A DNA stretch of 64,000 nt. Origin: Chitinophaga pinensis (GTDB lineage Bacteria; Bacteroidota; Bacteroidia; Chitinophagales; Chitinophagaceae). The number at the start of each line of letters is the position of its first letter. The stretch's first letter is position 1. The notes beneath the pieces were generated by a model, which was given only the letters and a program-made list of their open reading frames with translations, was not told where the DNA came from and searched no databases. The translations under genes were made by a program, and so were the position numbers. Shown here in pieces: positions 1 through 9,115 of this stretch. The stretch covers positions 62,001 to 126,000 of the forward strand of contig CAMBEI010000002.1 in NCBI GenBank assembly GCA_945865645.1. The letters are read 5' to 3'.

Positions 1-1416
1 CCACTGGTAGATGGTAATAAAAATTATCACCAGATTACAGAGGATATTATACGTCCCATTGAAATGAAACCTAGTCGTCTCTGGTATATAGGATTTTTTA
101 TCAGCATAGCTTTGTTATTATTTGGGGTGTATAGTGTTTACCGAGAGGTTACTTACGGTATTGGGCAGTGGAATGTAAATAAAACCATTGGCTGGGGTTG
201 GGATATTACCAATTTTGTATGGTGGATTGGTATTGGCCATGCGGGGACATTAATTTCTGCAATCTTATTATTATTTCGCCAGGGCTGGAGAACAGGCGTG
301 AACAGGGCGGCTGAAGCAATGACCATTTTTGCTGTAATGTGTGCTGGTCAATTTCCTATCTGGCATATGGGCAGAGTATGGATGGCGTTTTTTGTATTAC
401 CTTATCCAAATAGCCGAGGTCCGCTGTGGGTTAATTTTAACTCGCCTTTATTGTGGGATGTATTTGCGGTATCCACTTACTTTACTGTTTCTTTATTATT
501 TTGGTATTCGGGCTTAATCCCCGATTTGGCAACAGTAAGAGACCGAGCTAAAACAAAGTTTCGTAAAATGTTTTATGGAATTGCGTCTTTTGGTTGGACC
601 GGTAGTACCAAACACTGGCAGCGCCACGAAAGTTTAGCATTGGTATTGGCGGGCTTAAGTACTCCCCTTGTTTTAAGTGTTCATACTATTGTATCTTTCG
701 ATTTTGCTACTTCAATTGTTCCAGGTTGGCATACCACTATATTTCCTCCTTATTTTGTGGCTGGTGCTATTTTTTCTGGATTTGCTATGGTGCAAACCTT
801 ACTTATAATTGTTAGAAAAGTATTACACTTACAAGAATATATTACTGTTGGACATATTGAGGCAATGAATAAAATTATTGTACTTACCGGTAGCATTGTT
901 GCTTGTGCTTATCTCACCGAATTGTTTATTGCCTGGTACGGACAAAATCCTTACGAGTGGTATGCATTTAAAGAAAATCGTGCCAACTTGTTTAGCCCTT
1001 ATGGGTGGAGTTACTATTTAATGATGTTTTGTAACGTGTTATCTCCTCAGTTATTTTGGAGTAGTAAGTTAAGGAGAAATATTACAGTTACTTTTTTCAT
1101 GAGTATAATTGTAAATATTGGAATGTGGTTTGAGCGGTTTGTAATTATTGTTACATCGGTTTATAGAGATTATTTGCCTTCCTCCTGGAGTACTTATTAT
1201 AGTCCTTCTATCTGGGAGCTTGGATTTTATCTAGGTACATTTGGATTATTTTTTACTTGTTTTTTCCTATTTGCAAAATACTTTCCAGTAATTGCGGTAG
1301 CCGAAATAAAAGCGGTTTTAAAAACTAGTGGAGAGAATTATAAAGTAAAGATGACGGATCTTGAAAAAGCTGATGCTGAAAAATTTTATATTGATGAAGT
1401 TGCGCATGCGCATTAA
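1..1416 (+). CDS. actC: Alternative Complex III subunit ActC (NrfD-like), 5' end outside window
   Basis: This is a membrane quinol-oxidising subunit of Alternative Complex III, which replaces the bc1 complex in many Bacteroidota. The first ATG seen is at 64, but the frame is open to base 1 with no stop, and the 21 upstream codons (including VDGNKNYHQITEDIIRPIE) read like real ActC N-terminus. The gene is therefore 5'-truncated by the window edge. The protein is almost entirely hydrophobic with about ten membrane segments, and has the NrfD/PsrC-type run WWIGIGHAGTLISAI followed by PIWHMGRVW. It heads the visible part of an act-cta operon; actA and actB should lie just upstream. The family call is firm, while the quinone-binding role rests on family knowledge. 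Confidence 0.93.
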   Translation, partial: PLVDGNKNYHQITEDIIRPIEMKPSRLWYIGFFISIALLLFGVYSVYREVTYGIGQWNVNKTIGWGWDITNFVWWIGIGHAGTLISAILLLFRQGWRTGVNRAAEAMTIFAVMCAGQFPIWHMGRVWMAFFVLPYPNSRGPLWVNFNSPLLWDVFAVSTYFTVSLLFWYSGLIPDLATVRDRAKTKFRKMFYGIASFGWTGSTKHWQRHESLALVLAGLSTPLVLSVHTIVSFDFATSIVPGWHTTIFPPYFVAGAIFSGFAMVQTLLIIVRKVLHLQEYITVGHIEAMNKIIVLTGSIVACAYLTELFIAWYGQNPYEWYAFKENRANLFSPYGWSYYLMMFCNVLSPQLFWSSKLRRNITVTFFMSIIVNIGMWFERFVIIVTSVYRDYLPSSWSTYYSPSIWELGFYLGTFGLFFTCFFLFAKYFPVIAVAEIKAVLKTSGENYKVKMTDLEKADAEKFYIDEVAHAH

Positions 1417-1454
1417 TAAGTTTAAAAGTTGTTAGACGTTTAAAAGTTAAACAT

Positions 1455-2045
1455 ATGGCTGGAGGAATTAAAAAATTTGTTGTTGGATCATTTGATGATG
1501 AAAAGGTATTGTTTCCTGCGGTGAAAAATGTTCGCAAAGCGGGGTATAAAATACATGATGTGTACACTCCTTTTCCTGTGCATGGGTTAGATCATGCTAT
1601 GGGCATTCGTGAAACAAGTTTACATACTGCAGGATTTATTTATGCCATTACCGGTACCACCACTGCGCTTACATTTATGAGTTGGGTGTTTACTAAAGAT
1701 TGGCCGTTAAATATTGGCGGTAAACCTCACTTTGCCTTACCCGCTTGGATACCCATCACTTTTGAGTTAACGGTATTATTTTCGGCAGTTGGCATGGTGC
1801 TTACTTTTTGTTACCTATGCAATTTGGCCCCTTTTGTAAAGAAGCACCATTTTCATCCAAGGGCAACCGATGATTTATTTGTAATGGTTATTGAATGTAC
1901 TGATAAAACAAATGCCGACGAATTACAATCTTTTTTACAAACTGCAGGTGCACAAGAAATAAATGTGCAGATAGCAGAAACAGGATGGTGGATTGGCAGA
2001 TACCATAAGGAACAAAAACTATATAAAGAAGAGAAAGGATATTAA
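1455..2045 (+). CDS. actD: Alternative Complex III subunit ActD (DUF3341)
   Basis: This is a small membrane subunit of Alternative Complex III (DUF3341 family, 196 aa, usual length). The N-terminal soluble part (FVVGSFDDEKVLFPAVKNVR) is followed by two membrane segments at about residues 55-78 and 95-122, then a hydrophilic C-terminal domain ending near the stop. The ATG at 1455 lies 38 nt after the actC stop, and the position between actC and actE is the canonical order. The subunit has no cofactor motif and is thought to be structural. A repeated GTTTAAAAGTT occurs in the short gap before the start. Confidence 0.92.
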   Translation: MAGGIKKFVVGSFDDEKVLFPAVKNVRKAGYKIHDVYTPFPVHGLDHAMGIRETSLHTAGFIYAITGTTTALTFMSWVFTKDWPLNIGGKPHFALPAWIPITFELTVLFSAVGMVLTFCYLCNLAPFVKKHHFHPRATDDLFVMVIECTDKTNADELQSFLQTAGAQEINVQIAETGWWIGRYHKEQKLYKEEKGY

Positions 2046-2047
2046 TT

Positions 2048-2087
2048 TCCTCCTTCTATCCTCCCTAGGCGGGAGTGAAGTGGAGGA
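2048..2087 (+). other. Intercistronic hairpin between actD and actE
   Basis: The actD-actE gap holds an imperfect stem-loop. The inner stem is CTCCC (2061-2065) with GGGAG (2071-2075), and the outer arms are TCCTCC (2048-2053) and GGAGGA (2082-2087). No T-run follows, so it is more likely an mRNA-processing, stability or attenuation element than a strong terminator. It is GC-rich for this region. No function is demonstrated. Confidence 0.4.
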
Positions 2088-2201
2088 GATATTTGTGAAG
2101 ATTGAATTTTATATTTTTTTAAAAAAGTACTTATAATTAATTAATTCGCTTCGATAACCATCTCTACCGAGGGAGTTGTAGGGGGCCAAATGTATATAAG
2201 A

Positions 2202-2834
2202 ATGAAAAAAATCGCAATTATAGCAACGCTGTTTTTATTAATGGGTGCAGTGGTTATCGGATGTAAAGATAAACGCAGCCCTGGCACTGTTTATATGCCT
2301 GATATGGCTTATAGCCGTGGGTACGAAACTTATGCACCCCGCGATTCAACAATTTTTACTTTAAATCCAAATAATGCAGGGCATAAAATATTTTACAATA
2401 ATCAATCACCTGCGGGAACTATTAAAAGAGGCGAACTTTTCCCTTTTAATGTACCTAATGATAGCAATGGGTTAATTAATTTAAGCGCGTTAGTTAAAAA
2501 TCCATTAGCCCCATTAAACAGAAAAGAATTAGAAGAAGCAGGTAGATTATTTAATATTAATTGTGCAGTGTGCCATGGAGCTAAAGCAGAAGCCAACGGA
2601 CCCCTAGCGGCTAAAATAGGTGGAGTAAAAAGTATTATTGCTACATCACCTACGTATAGTGATGGACGCATATTTTTTGTTTTAGAATATGGGCAGCTTA
2701 ATATGGGCAGTTATGCATCTCAGTTAAGCAGAGAACAACGGTGGAGAATTGTACAATATATTAGAACGCTAGAACCAAGAATTGATTCAACAGTAACGGT
2801 TACTCCAAGTGTAGCTACTAAAACAATAAACTAA
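2202..2834 (+). CDS. actE: Alternative Complex III subunit ActE, monohaem cytochrome c lipoprotein
   Basis: This is the monohaem c-type cytochrome of Alternative Complex III, which passes electrons from the complex toward the oxidase. Numbering is from the ATG at 2202, four codons after another ATG at 2190. That start gives a clean lipoprotein signal, MKKIAI...VVIGC, with the lipidated Cys at about residue 21. The haem site is CAVCH (Cys121, Cys124, His125), and a likely axial Met lies in LNMGSY near residue 168. The length, about 210 aa, is normal for ActE. The protein is presumably anchored in the inner membrane facing the periplasm. The gene lies 24 nt before actF. Confidence 0.93.
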   Translation: MKKIAIIATLFLLMGAVVIGCKDKRSPGTVYMPDMAYSRGYETYAPRDSTIFTLNPNNAGHKIFYNNQSPAGTIKRGELFPFNVPNDSNGLINLSALVKNPLAPLNRKELEEAGRLFNINCAVCHGAKAEANGPLAAKIGGVKSIIATSPTYSDGRIFFVLEYGQLNMGSYASQLSREQRWRIVQYIRTLEPRIDSTVTVTPSVATKTIN

Positions 2835-2858
2835 TAAACGTATTAACACAAAATAAAG

Positions 2859-4112
2859 ATGGATCATCAATTTCAATTATCGGACAGTTATAAAAAGTGG
2901 ACTTATGGTTTGATTGGAGCCGGGGTTATCGCATTGATATATGGATTTATTATGTTTCATCCATTTGCACTTGCCGCACATGGAAAAAATGTAAATAGCA
3001 CTCGCTTTTGGGCCGTGCTGTTACAAAACAGTGTTTTCTTTTTACTAGTTGTAAATGCTGCCATGTTCTTTATTTGTGTTACAACTATGGCGATGGGCGG
3101 ATGGGTAGTTGCTTTTAGAAGAGTTTCGGAAGCTATATCTAGCGTGGTACCTATTTTAGGCGTCATTACTTTTGTAATATTAATGGCCATTATTTTTGGC
3201 GAACGTACAGATATTTATCATTGGCTAGATAAAGAAGCAGTGGCAAAAGATCATATATTGAACGGTAAAAAGGGATTTTTAAATCCTGTCTTTTTTTCTG
3301 TTTGGTCTTTTATTACTATTTTTTTATGGTGGTTTTTGGGTAAAAAAATGCGTAGCATGAGTTTGGATAGTGATAAAAAAGATGCCATGAATTACGAAAC
3401 TGGGAAAAGATGGATTTGGAATAATACCGTGTGGGCTTCTTTATATTCCATAGTTTTTACACTTACTGTTGCTTCCACAATTCCTTGGCTTTGGTTAATG
3501 AGTATTGATGCGCATTGGTATAGCACCATGTATAGCTGGTACACATTTGCAAGTACATTTGTTTCGGGCGTTTCGTTAATTGCCTTGTATGTTATTTATT
3601 TAAAAAATCGTGGCCAGCTAAAGTATGTTACTGAAGAGCATTTGCACGATTTGGGAAAATTTATGTTTGCATTTTCTGTTTTTTGGACATACTTATGGTT
3701 TTCTCAATACATGTTAATCTGGTATAGTAATCAACCAGAAGAAACAAAATATTTTATTGAAAGAATTGGTACTGCAGAAAAAGCAGGACCCTATAAAGGA
3801 ATATTTTTCTTTAACTTAATTATTAATTTTCTTTGTCCACTGTTAATATTAATGAAGCGTGGCAGCAAAAGAAATTGGACTATGGTAACCATCATGGCCT
3901 TCTTAATCATTTTTGGCCACTGGATAGATTTTTATCAAATGGTTATGCCAGGTACATTACATGAGCATGCAACATTAATGCCTTTTGAATTTGGTATTGC
4001 TAGTTTATTTGTAGGATTAATTATGTGGGGAACGGGAAGATACCTAAGTAAGCATTCATTGCTTGCAAAAAATCACCCTTTCTTAAAAGAGAGTATGATA
4101 CACCATACATAG
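2859..4112 (+). CDS. actF: Alternative Complex III subunit ActF (NrfD-like paralogue)
   Basis: This is the second NrfD-like polytopic subunit of Alternative Complex III (417 aa, about ten membrane segments). It follows actE directly. Readable family features include the stretch VFRRVSEAISSVVPILG-like at residues 84-100, FWTYLWFSQYMLIWYSNQPE at about 270-290, and a His-containing run GHWIDFYQMVMPG near 350. As in other act clusters it is the last act gene and is followed by oxidase genes. Its role in quinol binding or proton movement is family knowledge and is not provable from the sequence alone. Confidence 0.92.
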   Translation: MDHQFQLSDSYKKWTYGLIGAGVIALIYGFIMFHPFALAAHGKNVNSTRFWAVLLQNSVFFLLVVNAAMFFICVTTMAMGGWVVAFRRVSEAISSVVPILGVITFVILMAIIFGERTDIYHWLDKEAVAKDHILNGKKGFLNPVFFSVWSFITIFLWWFLGKKMRSMSLDSDKKDAMNYETGKRWIWNNTVWASLYSIVFTLTVASTIPWLWLMSIDAHWYSTMYSWYTFASTFVSGVSLIALYVIYLKNRGQLKYVTEEHLHDLGKFMFAFSVFWTYLWFSQYMLIWYSNQPEETKYFIERIGTAEKAGPYKGIFFFNLIINFLCPLLILMKRGSKRNWTMVTIMAFLIIFGHWIDFYQMVMPGTLHEHATLMPFEFGIASLFVGLIMWGTGRYLSKHSLLAKNHPFLKESMIHHT

Positions 4113-4267
4113 AAAATGTGCTTCCTTGGCTGGTTACAAAAGCAGAGGTGGCTAAGAGAATTGAATTATTATTTTTGCAATTAAGTTAATGACATAAAAA
4201 ATAAAAAAACCTTGCTTAATTAGGATACAAAATCTTTTTTTTGCTTTTGGGTCAAATAACAAAATTT

Positions 4268-5320
4268 ATGAAAGAGTTTTTAATTATAGCTTTAGGAGTA
4301 TTAATTTTTGTAGTAATTTTTCAGATTGCAAAAGCCAGTGAGTATGTGAGCGTTTTAAAAGGCGAAAAACAATCACGTAAACAAAATAATAAAATCAATG
4401 CATTTTTACTGCTTGGGTTTTTAATTTTTGGCTTAATAGGAGTTTGGTATTGCAATGATTTATACTATGGAAAAACGCTATTTCCACAAGGTTCTGCATC
4501 TTTAGAAGGAGAGAAAATTGATTCTATGTTATTAATAACTATTTTAATAACTGGCGTTGTTTTTATTATCACCCAAATATTATTATTTTGGTTTTCATTT
4601 AAGTACCAAGAAAAAGACGACAGAAAAGCATTTTACTTTCCACACAATACAAAATTAGAATTGATTTGGACAACAGTGCCTGCTATATTTTTAACAGTAT
4701 TGGTTGTTTTTGGTTTAAAGTATTGGTTTAAAATCACAGGCGATGCACCTAAAAATGCAATCGTTGTGGAAGTTACAGGTCATCAATTTGCTTGGGAGTT
4801 TAGATATCCAGGATCTGATAAAGTGCTTGGTAAAAAGGATTATAAATTAACTACCGCAAAAAATAATCTTGGGGTTAATTTTGATGATCCTGCAAGTTTT
4901 GATGACATACATGTAAATACCACCATGCATATTCCTATTGGTGTACCAGTTAAAATGGTCATTAATTCACAGGATGTTATTCATGATGTAGGATTGCCTC
5001 ATTTTAGATTAAAAATGGATGCTGTGCCAGGTATACCAACCACTCAATGGTTTACTCCAAGCATTACCACAGTCGACATGAAAAAGAAAACCGGTAATCC
5101 TGATTTTAATTTTGAAATCTCCTGTGATCAATTATGCGGAGCTAGTCATTATGCTATGCGAGGGGTAATTATTGTAGAAACTATGGAAGAGTATAAAAAA
5201 TGGTTATCTGAACAAAAGTCAGAATATTTTACATTATTTCCTGATAAAGCCCCTAAAGATAATAGTAGCGACAGCATCGGGAAACAAATTACCCAATTAC
5301 TGCCAGTAAAAAATAATTAA
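4268..5320 (+). CDS. ctaC: Cytochrome c oxidase subunit II with CuA centre
   Basis: Subunit II takes electrons from cytochrome c through the binuclear CuA site. I chose the ATG at 4268 (350 aa) over the TTG at 4241, because MKEFLIIALGVLIFVV starts a natural membrane segment. Three hydrophobic segments precede the cupredoxin domain. The CuA ligands are all present, counted from this start: His239 (VIHDVG), Cys286, Cys290, His294 and Met297 in SCDQLCGASHYAM. There is no CxxCH, so unlike caa3 enzymes the electron donor is not fused, and ActE is the obvious donor. The 155-nt gap upstream holds a TATTTTTG box at 4170-4177 that could be an internal promoter. A short hydrophilic tail ends the protein. 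Confidence 0.94.
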   Translation: MKEFLIIALGVLIFVVIFQIAKASEYVSVLKGEKQSRKQNNKINAFLLLGFLIFGLIGVWYCNDLYYGKTLFPQGSASLEGEKIDSMLLITILITGVVFIITQILLFWFSFKYQEKDDRKAFYFPHNTKLELIWTTVPAIFLTVLVVFGLKYWFKITGDAPKNAIVVEVTGHQFAWEFRYPGSDKVLGKKDYKLTTAKNNLGVNFDDPASFDDIHVNTTMHIPIGVPVKMVINSQDVIHDVGLPHFRLKMDAVPGIPTTQWFTPSITTVDMKKKTGNPDFNFEISCDQLCGASHYAMRGVIIVETMEEYKKWLSEQKSEYFTLFPDKAPKDNSSDSIGKQITQLLPVKNN

Positions 5321-5362
5321 CGGATCCCCAATAGTACATTGGAATGAAAAATAATTAAGAAT

Positions 5363-7159
5363 ATGAGTAGCGAAGCCACATTACAGCATGCAGACGTTCA
5401 CGACGCACATCATGAACACCATCATCACGAAACGTTTATATCTAAATACGTTTTTAGTCAGGATCATAAAATGATTGCCAAGCAATTTTTGGTAACAGGT
5501 ATTATCTGGGCAATCATTGGCGGATTATTTTCAGTAATATTTCGTTTTCAGTTAGGGTATCCAGAGTCTACCTTTCCATGGTTGGAAGATTTGTTGGGCC
5601 ATTGGGCTGCTGGCGGTAAATTAAAGCCAGAATTTTATTATGCATTAGTTACTATGCATGGAACTATCTTGGTATTCTTTGTTTTAACTGCAGGACTAAG
5701 CGGAACTTTTGCAAATTTTTTAATTCCATTACAGGTAGGTGCAAGAGATATGGCTTCTCCTTTTTTAAATATGTTGAGCTATTGGTTCTTTTTTCTTTCT
5801 TCTATCATAATGTTTACTTCGTTATTTGTGCAAACTGGCCCTGCAAGTGGTGGATGGACAATTTATCCTCCATTAAGTGCGTTAGGTGATGCATCTAGTG
5901 GAGCTAAAATTGGAATGGATCTTTGGTTGGTAAGTATGGCGATGTTTATCGTGTCTGCATTATTAGGAGGCCTTAATTATATTACTACCATACTTAACAT
6001 GCGTACAAAAGGAATGAGTATGACCCGTTTACCTTTAACTATATGGTCGTTATTTTTTACTGCAGTTTTAGGGGTGCTTTCTTTTCCTGTATTATTATCA
6101 GGAGCAATATTATTATTATTTGATAGAAATTTGGGCACCAGTTTTTTCTTGAGCGATATTGTAATTGCTGGTAAAATTTTACCTAACGAAGGCGGAAGCG
6201 CTATTTTATTCCAACATTTATTCTGGTTCCTCGGTCACCCCGAAGTGTATATTATATTACTTCCAGCAATGGGGATGAGTTCGGAAATTATTAGTGTAAA
6301 TAGTCGTAAACCTATTTTTGGCTATATGGCTATGGTGGGGTCGGTTTTTGCTATTGCAATACTTGCTTTTTTAGTTTGGGCCCATCATATGTTTATTACT
6401 GGCCTTAACCCCTTCCTTGGCTCTGCATTTGTATTACTTACTTTGTTAATTGCGGTTCCATCGGCTATTAAAGTATTTAATTGGATTACAACTTTATGGC
6501 GTGCAAATATCCGCTTTACCCCGGCTATGTTATTCGCTATTGGTTTTGTAAGTTTATTTATTAGCGGAGGTTTAACGGGTATATTTTTAGGAAATTCTGC
6601 ACTTGATCTTCATTTACATGATACCTATTTTGTAGTGGCGCATTTCCATATTGTAATGGGCGTAGCATCATTCTTTGGTATGTTCGCTGGGGTGTATCAT
6701 TGGTTTCCTAAAATGTTTGGTCGTTATTTAAATGACACAATGGCTTTTATTCATTTTTGGATAACTATTATAGGGGCTTATTTAATTTTTTGGCCAATGC
6801 ATTACGAAGGATTAGCAGGTATGCCACGTCGTTATTATGATTTTTCGGGATGGAGTTCATTTAATATGTTTAGCGGATTAAATGAATTTATTAGCCTTAT
6901 TGCCATGATTGTATTTGCTGCACAGTTGCTATTTGTTTTCAATTTCTTTTATAGTATGTTTAAAGGAAGAAAAGTTGCCGATACAAATCCATGGGGATCT
7001 AATACATTAGAGTGGACAACACCTATTAATCCTGGACATGGCAACTGGCCTGGCGAAATTCCGGAAGTGTATCGCGGCGCTTATGATTATGCAAAAGACG
7101 GGAAAGAATTTATACCGCAAAATGTACCCATTGGAGATGATGAATCCAAGGCACATTAA
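5363..7159 (+). CDS. ctaD: Cytochrome c oxidase subunit I (A-type haem-copper oxidase)
   Basis: This is the catalytic oxygen-reducing, proton-pumping subunit (598 aa, twelve membrane segments expected). All metal ligands can be read: His99 (MHG) and His429 for low-spin haem, His427 for haem a3 in VVAHFHIV, and His292, His341 and His342 for CuB. Tyr296 in GHPEVY would form the cross-link, and the Glu in HPEVY fits the A1 subtype. The N-terminus carries a His-rich stretch (residues 9-22, HADVHDAHHEHHHH) with possible metal affinity, common in this phylum. The gene lies 42 nt after ctaC. Confidence 0.96.
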   Translation: MSSEATLQHADVHDAHHEHHHHETFISKYVFSQDHKMIAKQFLVTGIIWAIIGGLFSVIFRFQLGYPESTFPWLEDLLGHWAAGGKLKPEFYYALVTMHGTILVFFVLTAGLSGTFANFLIPLQVGARDMASPFLNMLSYWFFFLSSIIMFTSLFVQTGPASGGWTIYPPLSALGDASSGAKIGMDLWLVSMAMFIVSALLGGLNYITTILNMRTKGMSMTRLPLTIWSLFFTAVLGVLSFPVLLSGAILLLFDRNLGTSFFLSDIVIAGKILPNEGGSAILFQHLFWFLGHPEVYIILLPAMGMSSEIISVNSRKPIFGYMAMVGSVFAIAILAFLVWAHHMFITGLNPFLGSAFVLLTLLIAVPSAIKVFNWITTLWRANIRFTPAMLFAIGFVSLFISGGLTGIFLGNSALDLHLHDTYFVVAHFHIVMGVASFFGMFAGVYHWFPKMFGRYLNDTMAFIHFWITIIGAYLIFWPMHYEGLAGMPRRYYDFSGWSSFNMFSGLNEFISLIAMIVFAAQLLFVFNFFYSMFKGRKVADTNPWGSNTLEWTTPINPGHGNWPGEIPEVYRGAYDYAKDGKEFIPQNVPIGDDESKAH

Positions 7160-7354
7160 TAGTTACGTTATATCACCACTTTACACGAGTGGAAATTGAA
7201 ATATTGTATTAAACATTTGTAAACTTAAATTAAGCTAGATAGGGAGGGTGCATTGTAAATGTCTGTGATAATAAAAAGTGAATTATGGTTAATTGTAAAA
7301 GTTTATAAAAAATAAATGCCAAGCTTTCCTCTCTCATGTAGAGGAAATGAGGAA

Positions 7355-8284
7355 ATGAACATGCAGAAAGATAACAAAGCCATAACCAACTCTACATCGT
7401 TTATGTTGGTAAGTAAAGTGAAAGATTATTTTCAACTAATCAAGTTCACTTTAAGTTTTATGGTTGTGTTTAGTACAGTAGTTAGTTTTTTAATAGCACA
7501 CAATGAAGCGTTTTTTGTTCGTGAAAAAATAATATCAGTTCTTTTACTTTTTGGAGCAGGGTTATTAGTTACAGGTTCGGCAAATGCAATTAATCAAATT
7601 CTGGAAAAAAAATCTGATGGGTTAATGATGCGTACAGCCCAAAGGCCAGTAGCTAGTGGCAGAATGAGTGTAGATGAAGCAAGTATTTTTGCTTTTATTA
7701 CGGGGAGTGTAGGGGTGTTTATGATGTGGAAATATTTTAACACAGAGAGTGCGCTGATCAGTTTATTTAGTTTGTTTTTGTACGGATTTATTTATACGCC
7801 GCTTAAAAAGGTTAATTCTATTTCTGTATTCGTTGGTGCGATACCCGGCGCATTACCTTGTTTAATTGGCTGGGTATCAGCTTATGGTAATGCACCAATT
7901 AGTTGGACTGGAGCCTGGGTTTTATTTGGTATTCAGTTTTTATGGCAGTTTCCGCATTTTTGGGCAATTGCCTGGCTGGCACATAAAGATTACGAAACGG
8001 CAGGATTTAAACTGCTACCTGCAGATAAAGGACCAACTAGGTTTACCGCAATGCAAAGTATTATTTACAGCGCGTTGATGGTGCCTGTAGGATTTTTGCC
8101 TTTTATTGCTGGTATTAGTGGCAAAACAAGTGTATTTATTTTGTTAGGATGTAACCTTTGGATGGTATATACAAGCGTGTTATTGTTTATTCGTATGGAT
8201 GCAAAAAGTGCAAGAAGGGTAATGTTCAGTTCTTATTTTTATTTAATGATTGTGTTGTTGGCAATGTTTGCCAATAGGGTGTAA
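7355..8284 (+). CDS. ctaB: Protohaem IX farnesyltransferase (haem O synthase)
   Basis: This UbiA-family prenyltransferase makes haem O from haem B and farnesyl diphosphate, the first step to haem A for the adjacent oxidase. An ATG at 7316 would add 13 residues, but a perfect 7-bp hairpin (7325-7331/7341-7347) lies in that stretch and the residues look non-native, so 7355 or 7361 is preferred. The first prenyl-diphosphate motif reads NQILEKKSDGLMMRT, with Glu where many homologues have Asp, a variant I recall as common in Bacteroidota. A second motif is HKDYETAGFKLLP. About nine membrane segments are present. The product would feed CtaA, encoded at 29774. Confidence 0.92.
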   Translation: MNMQKDNKAITNSTSFMLVSKVKDYFQLIKFTLSFMVVFSTVVSFLIAHNEAFFVREKIISVLLLFGAGLLVTGSANAINQILEKKSDGLMMRTAQRPVASGRMSVDEASIFAFITGSVGVFMMWKYFNTESALISLFSLFLYGFIYTPLKKVNSISVFVGAIPGALPCLIGWVSAYGNAPISWTGAWVLFGIQFLWQFPHFWAIAWLAHKDYETAGFKLLPADKGPTRFTAMQSIIYSALMVPVGFLPFIAGISGKTSVFILLGCNLWMVYTSVLLFIRMDAKSARRVMFSSYFYLMIVLLAMFANRV

Positions 8285-8293
8285 CCCCCCCCC
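8285..8293 (+). repeat. C9 homopolymer immediately after ctaB stop
   Basis: Nine consecutive C residues follow the ctaB stop codon directly, in an otherwise A+T-rich sequence. The remaining roughly 190 nt to the next gene are A+T-rich with no recognisable element. The tract could be a length-variable site or a sequencing artefact. Confidence 0.6.
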
Positions 8294-8486
8294 TTCGTTT
8301 TATAAAAATCAACTTGTGTATAATAGCGTTCGTACTGACAATACACAATTAATGAGTCTGCAAGAAATTTAGTGATTATATGCACTTGTAAATGAAATAA
8401 AATTAAGAAACTGATAAAATAAAATAACCTACTTTTTCTAACCCTTTTGGGGAGTTAAAAAGGCCAAAATTAATGACATTATTACC

Positions 8487-9044
8487 GTGGCAACAAAACA
8501 AATAAAAAAAATTCACCCGCATAAATTTAACCTGTGGGTGGGCATTGGAAGTTTAATGATGATGTTTGCAGGGTTAACAAGTGCGTATATCGTTAAACGC
8601 AATCAGGCAAACTGGTTAACGTTTGATCTGCCTTCTTTTTTTTGGTATAGTACAGCTGCAATTTTGCTTAGCAGTATTACCCTTTTTGCGGCAGAAAAAA
8701 TGTTTAAACAACGTCAAATTATTAAGTATAGAACTTTAATAATTACAACTTTGTTACTAGGAGTTCTTTTTATTTTTTTTCAGATACTTGGATTTAAGGT
8801 GTTATCTGAAAACGACATTAAGCTTACAGGAAATGTATCGTATTCATTTTTGTATGTTATTGTAATTATGCATTTGGCACACGTTGTAGGAGGATTGATA
8901 GCACTTATGGGACTGTTTGCAAAAAGCTTTAGTACAAAAATAATGTCATACAATATTGTTCCAGTTGAACTAATGAGCACATACTGGCACTTTGTAGATG
9001 TACTTTGGATTTATTTATTGGTATTTTTAATTATGATACGGTAA
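8487..9044 (+). CDS. Haem-copper oxidase subunit III-like protein
   Basis: This membrane protein of the CoxC/CtaE family (185 aa, five membrane segments) is shorter than the true subunit III that follows. Family signatures are MMMFAGLTSAYIVKR near the N-terminus and YWHFVDVLWIYLLVFLIM at the C-terminus. The start is a GTG at 8487: the ATG at 8473 is out of frame and runs into a stop after ten codons. Two tandem subunit-III-like genes are common in Bacteroidota oxidase clusters. The protein probably belongs to the same complex as CtaC and CtaD, stabilising subunit I. Start confidence is moderate and family confidence is high. Confidence 0.88.
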   Translation: MATKQIKKIHPHKFNLWVGIGSLMMMFAGLTSAYIVKRNQANWLTFDLPSFFWYSTAAILLSSITLFAAEKMFKQRQIIKYRTLIITTLLLGVLFIFFQILGFKVLSENDIKLTGNVSYSFLYVIVIMHLAHVVGGLIALMGLFAKSFSTKIMSYNIVPVELMSTYWHFVDVLWIYLLVFLIMIR

Positions 9045-9077
9045 AAAAAATACAAGTAATTTTTTTAAGTTGTTTAT

Positions 9078-9105
9078 AAAACTTAAAACTTAAAACTTAA
9101 AACTT
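9078..9105 (+). repeat. Tandem heptamer (AAAACTT) x4
   Basis: Four perfect head-to-tail copies of the 7-mer AAAACTT lie just before the ctaE start at 9116. The array could vary in copy number and so change the spacing in front of ctaE. A related TTTAAAAGTT motif is seen in the actC-actD gap. Confidence 0.85.
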
Positions 9106-9115
9106 AGAAATTTAT

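Noticed and set aside
4241..4267. TTG start for subunit II at 4241
   Set aside because: The ATG at 4268 begins directly with the first membrane segment.
8285..8293. C9 run as a phase-variation switch
   Set aside because: It lies after the ctaB stop, not in a coding or promoter region that would be switched; kept only as a repeat.
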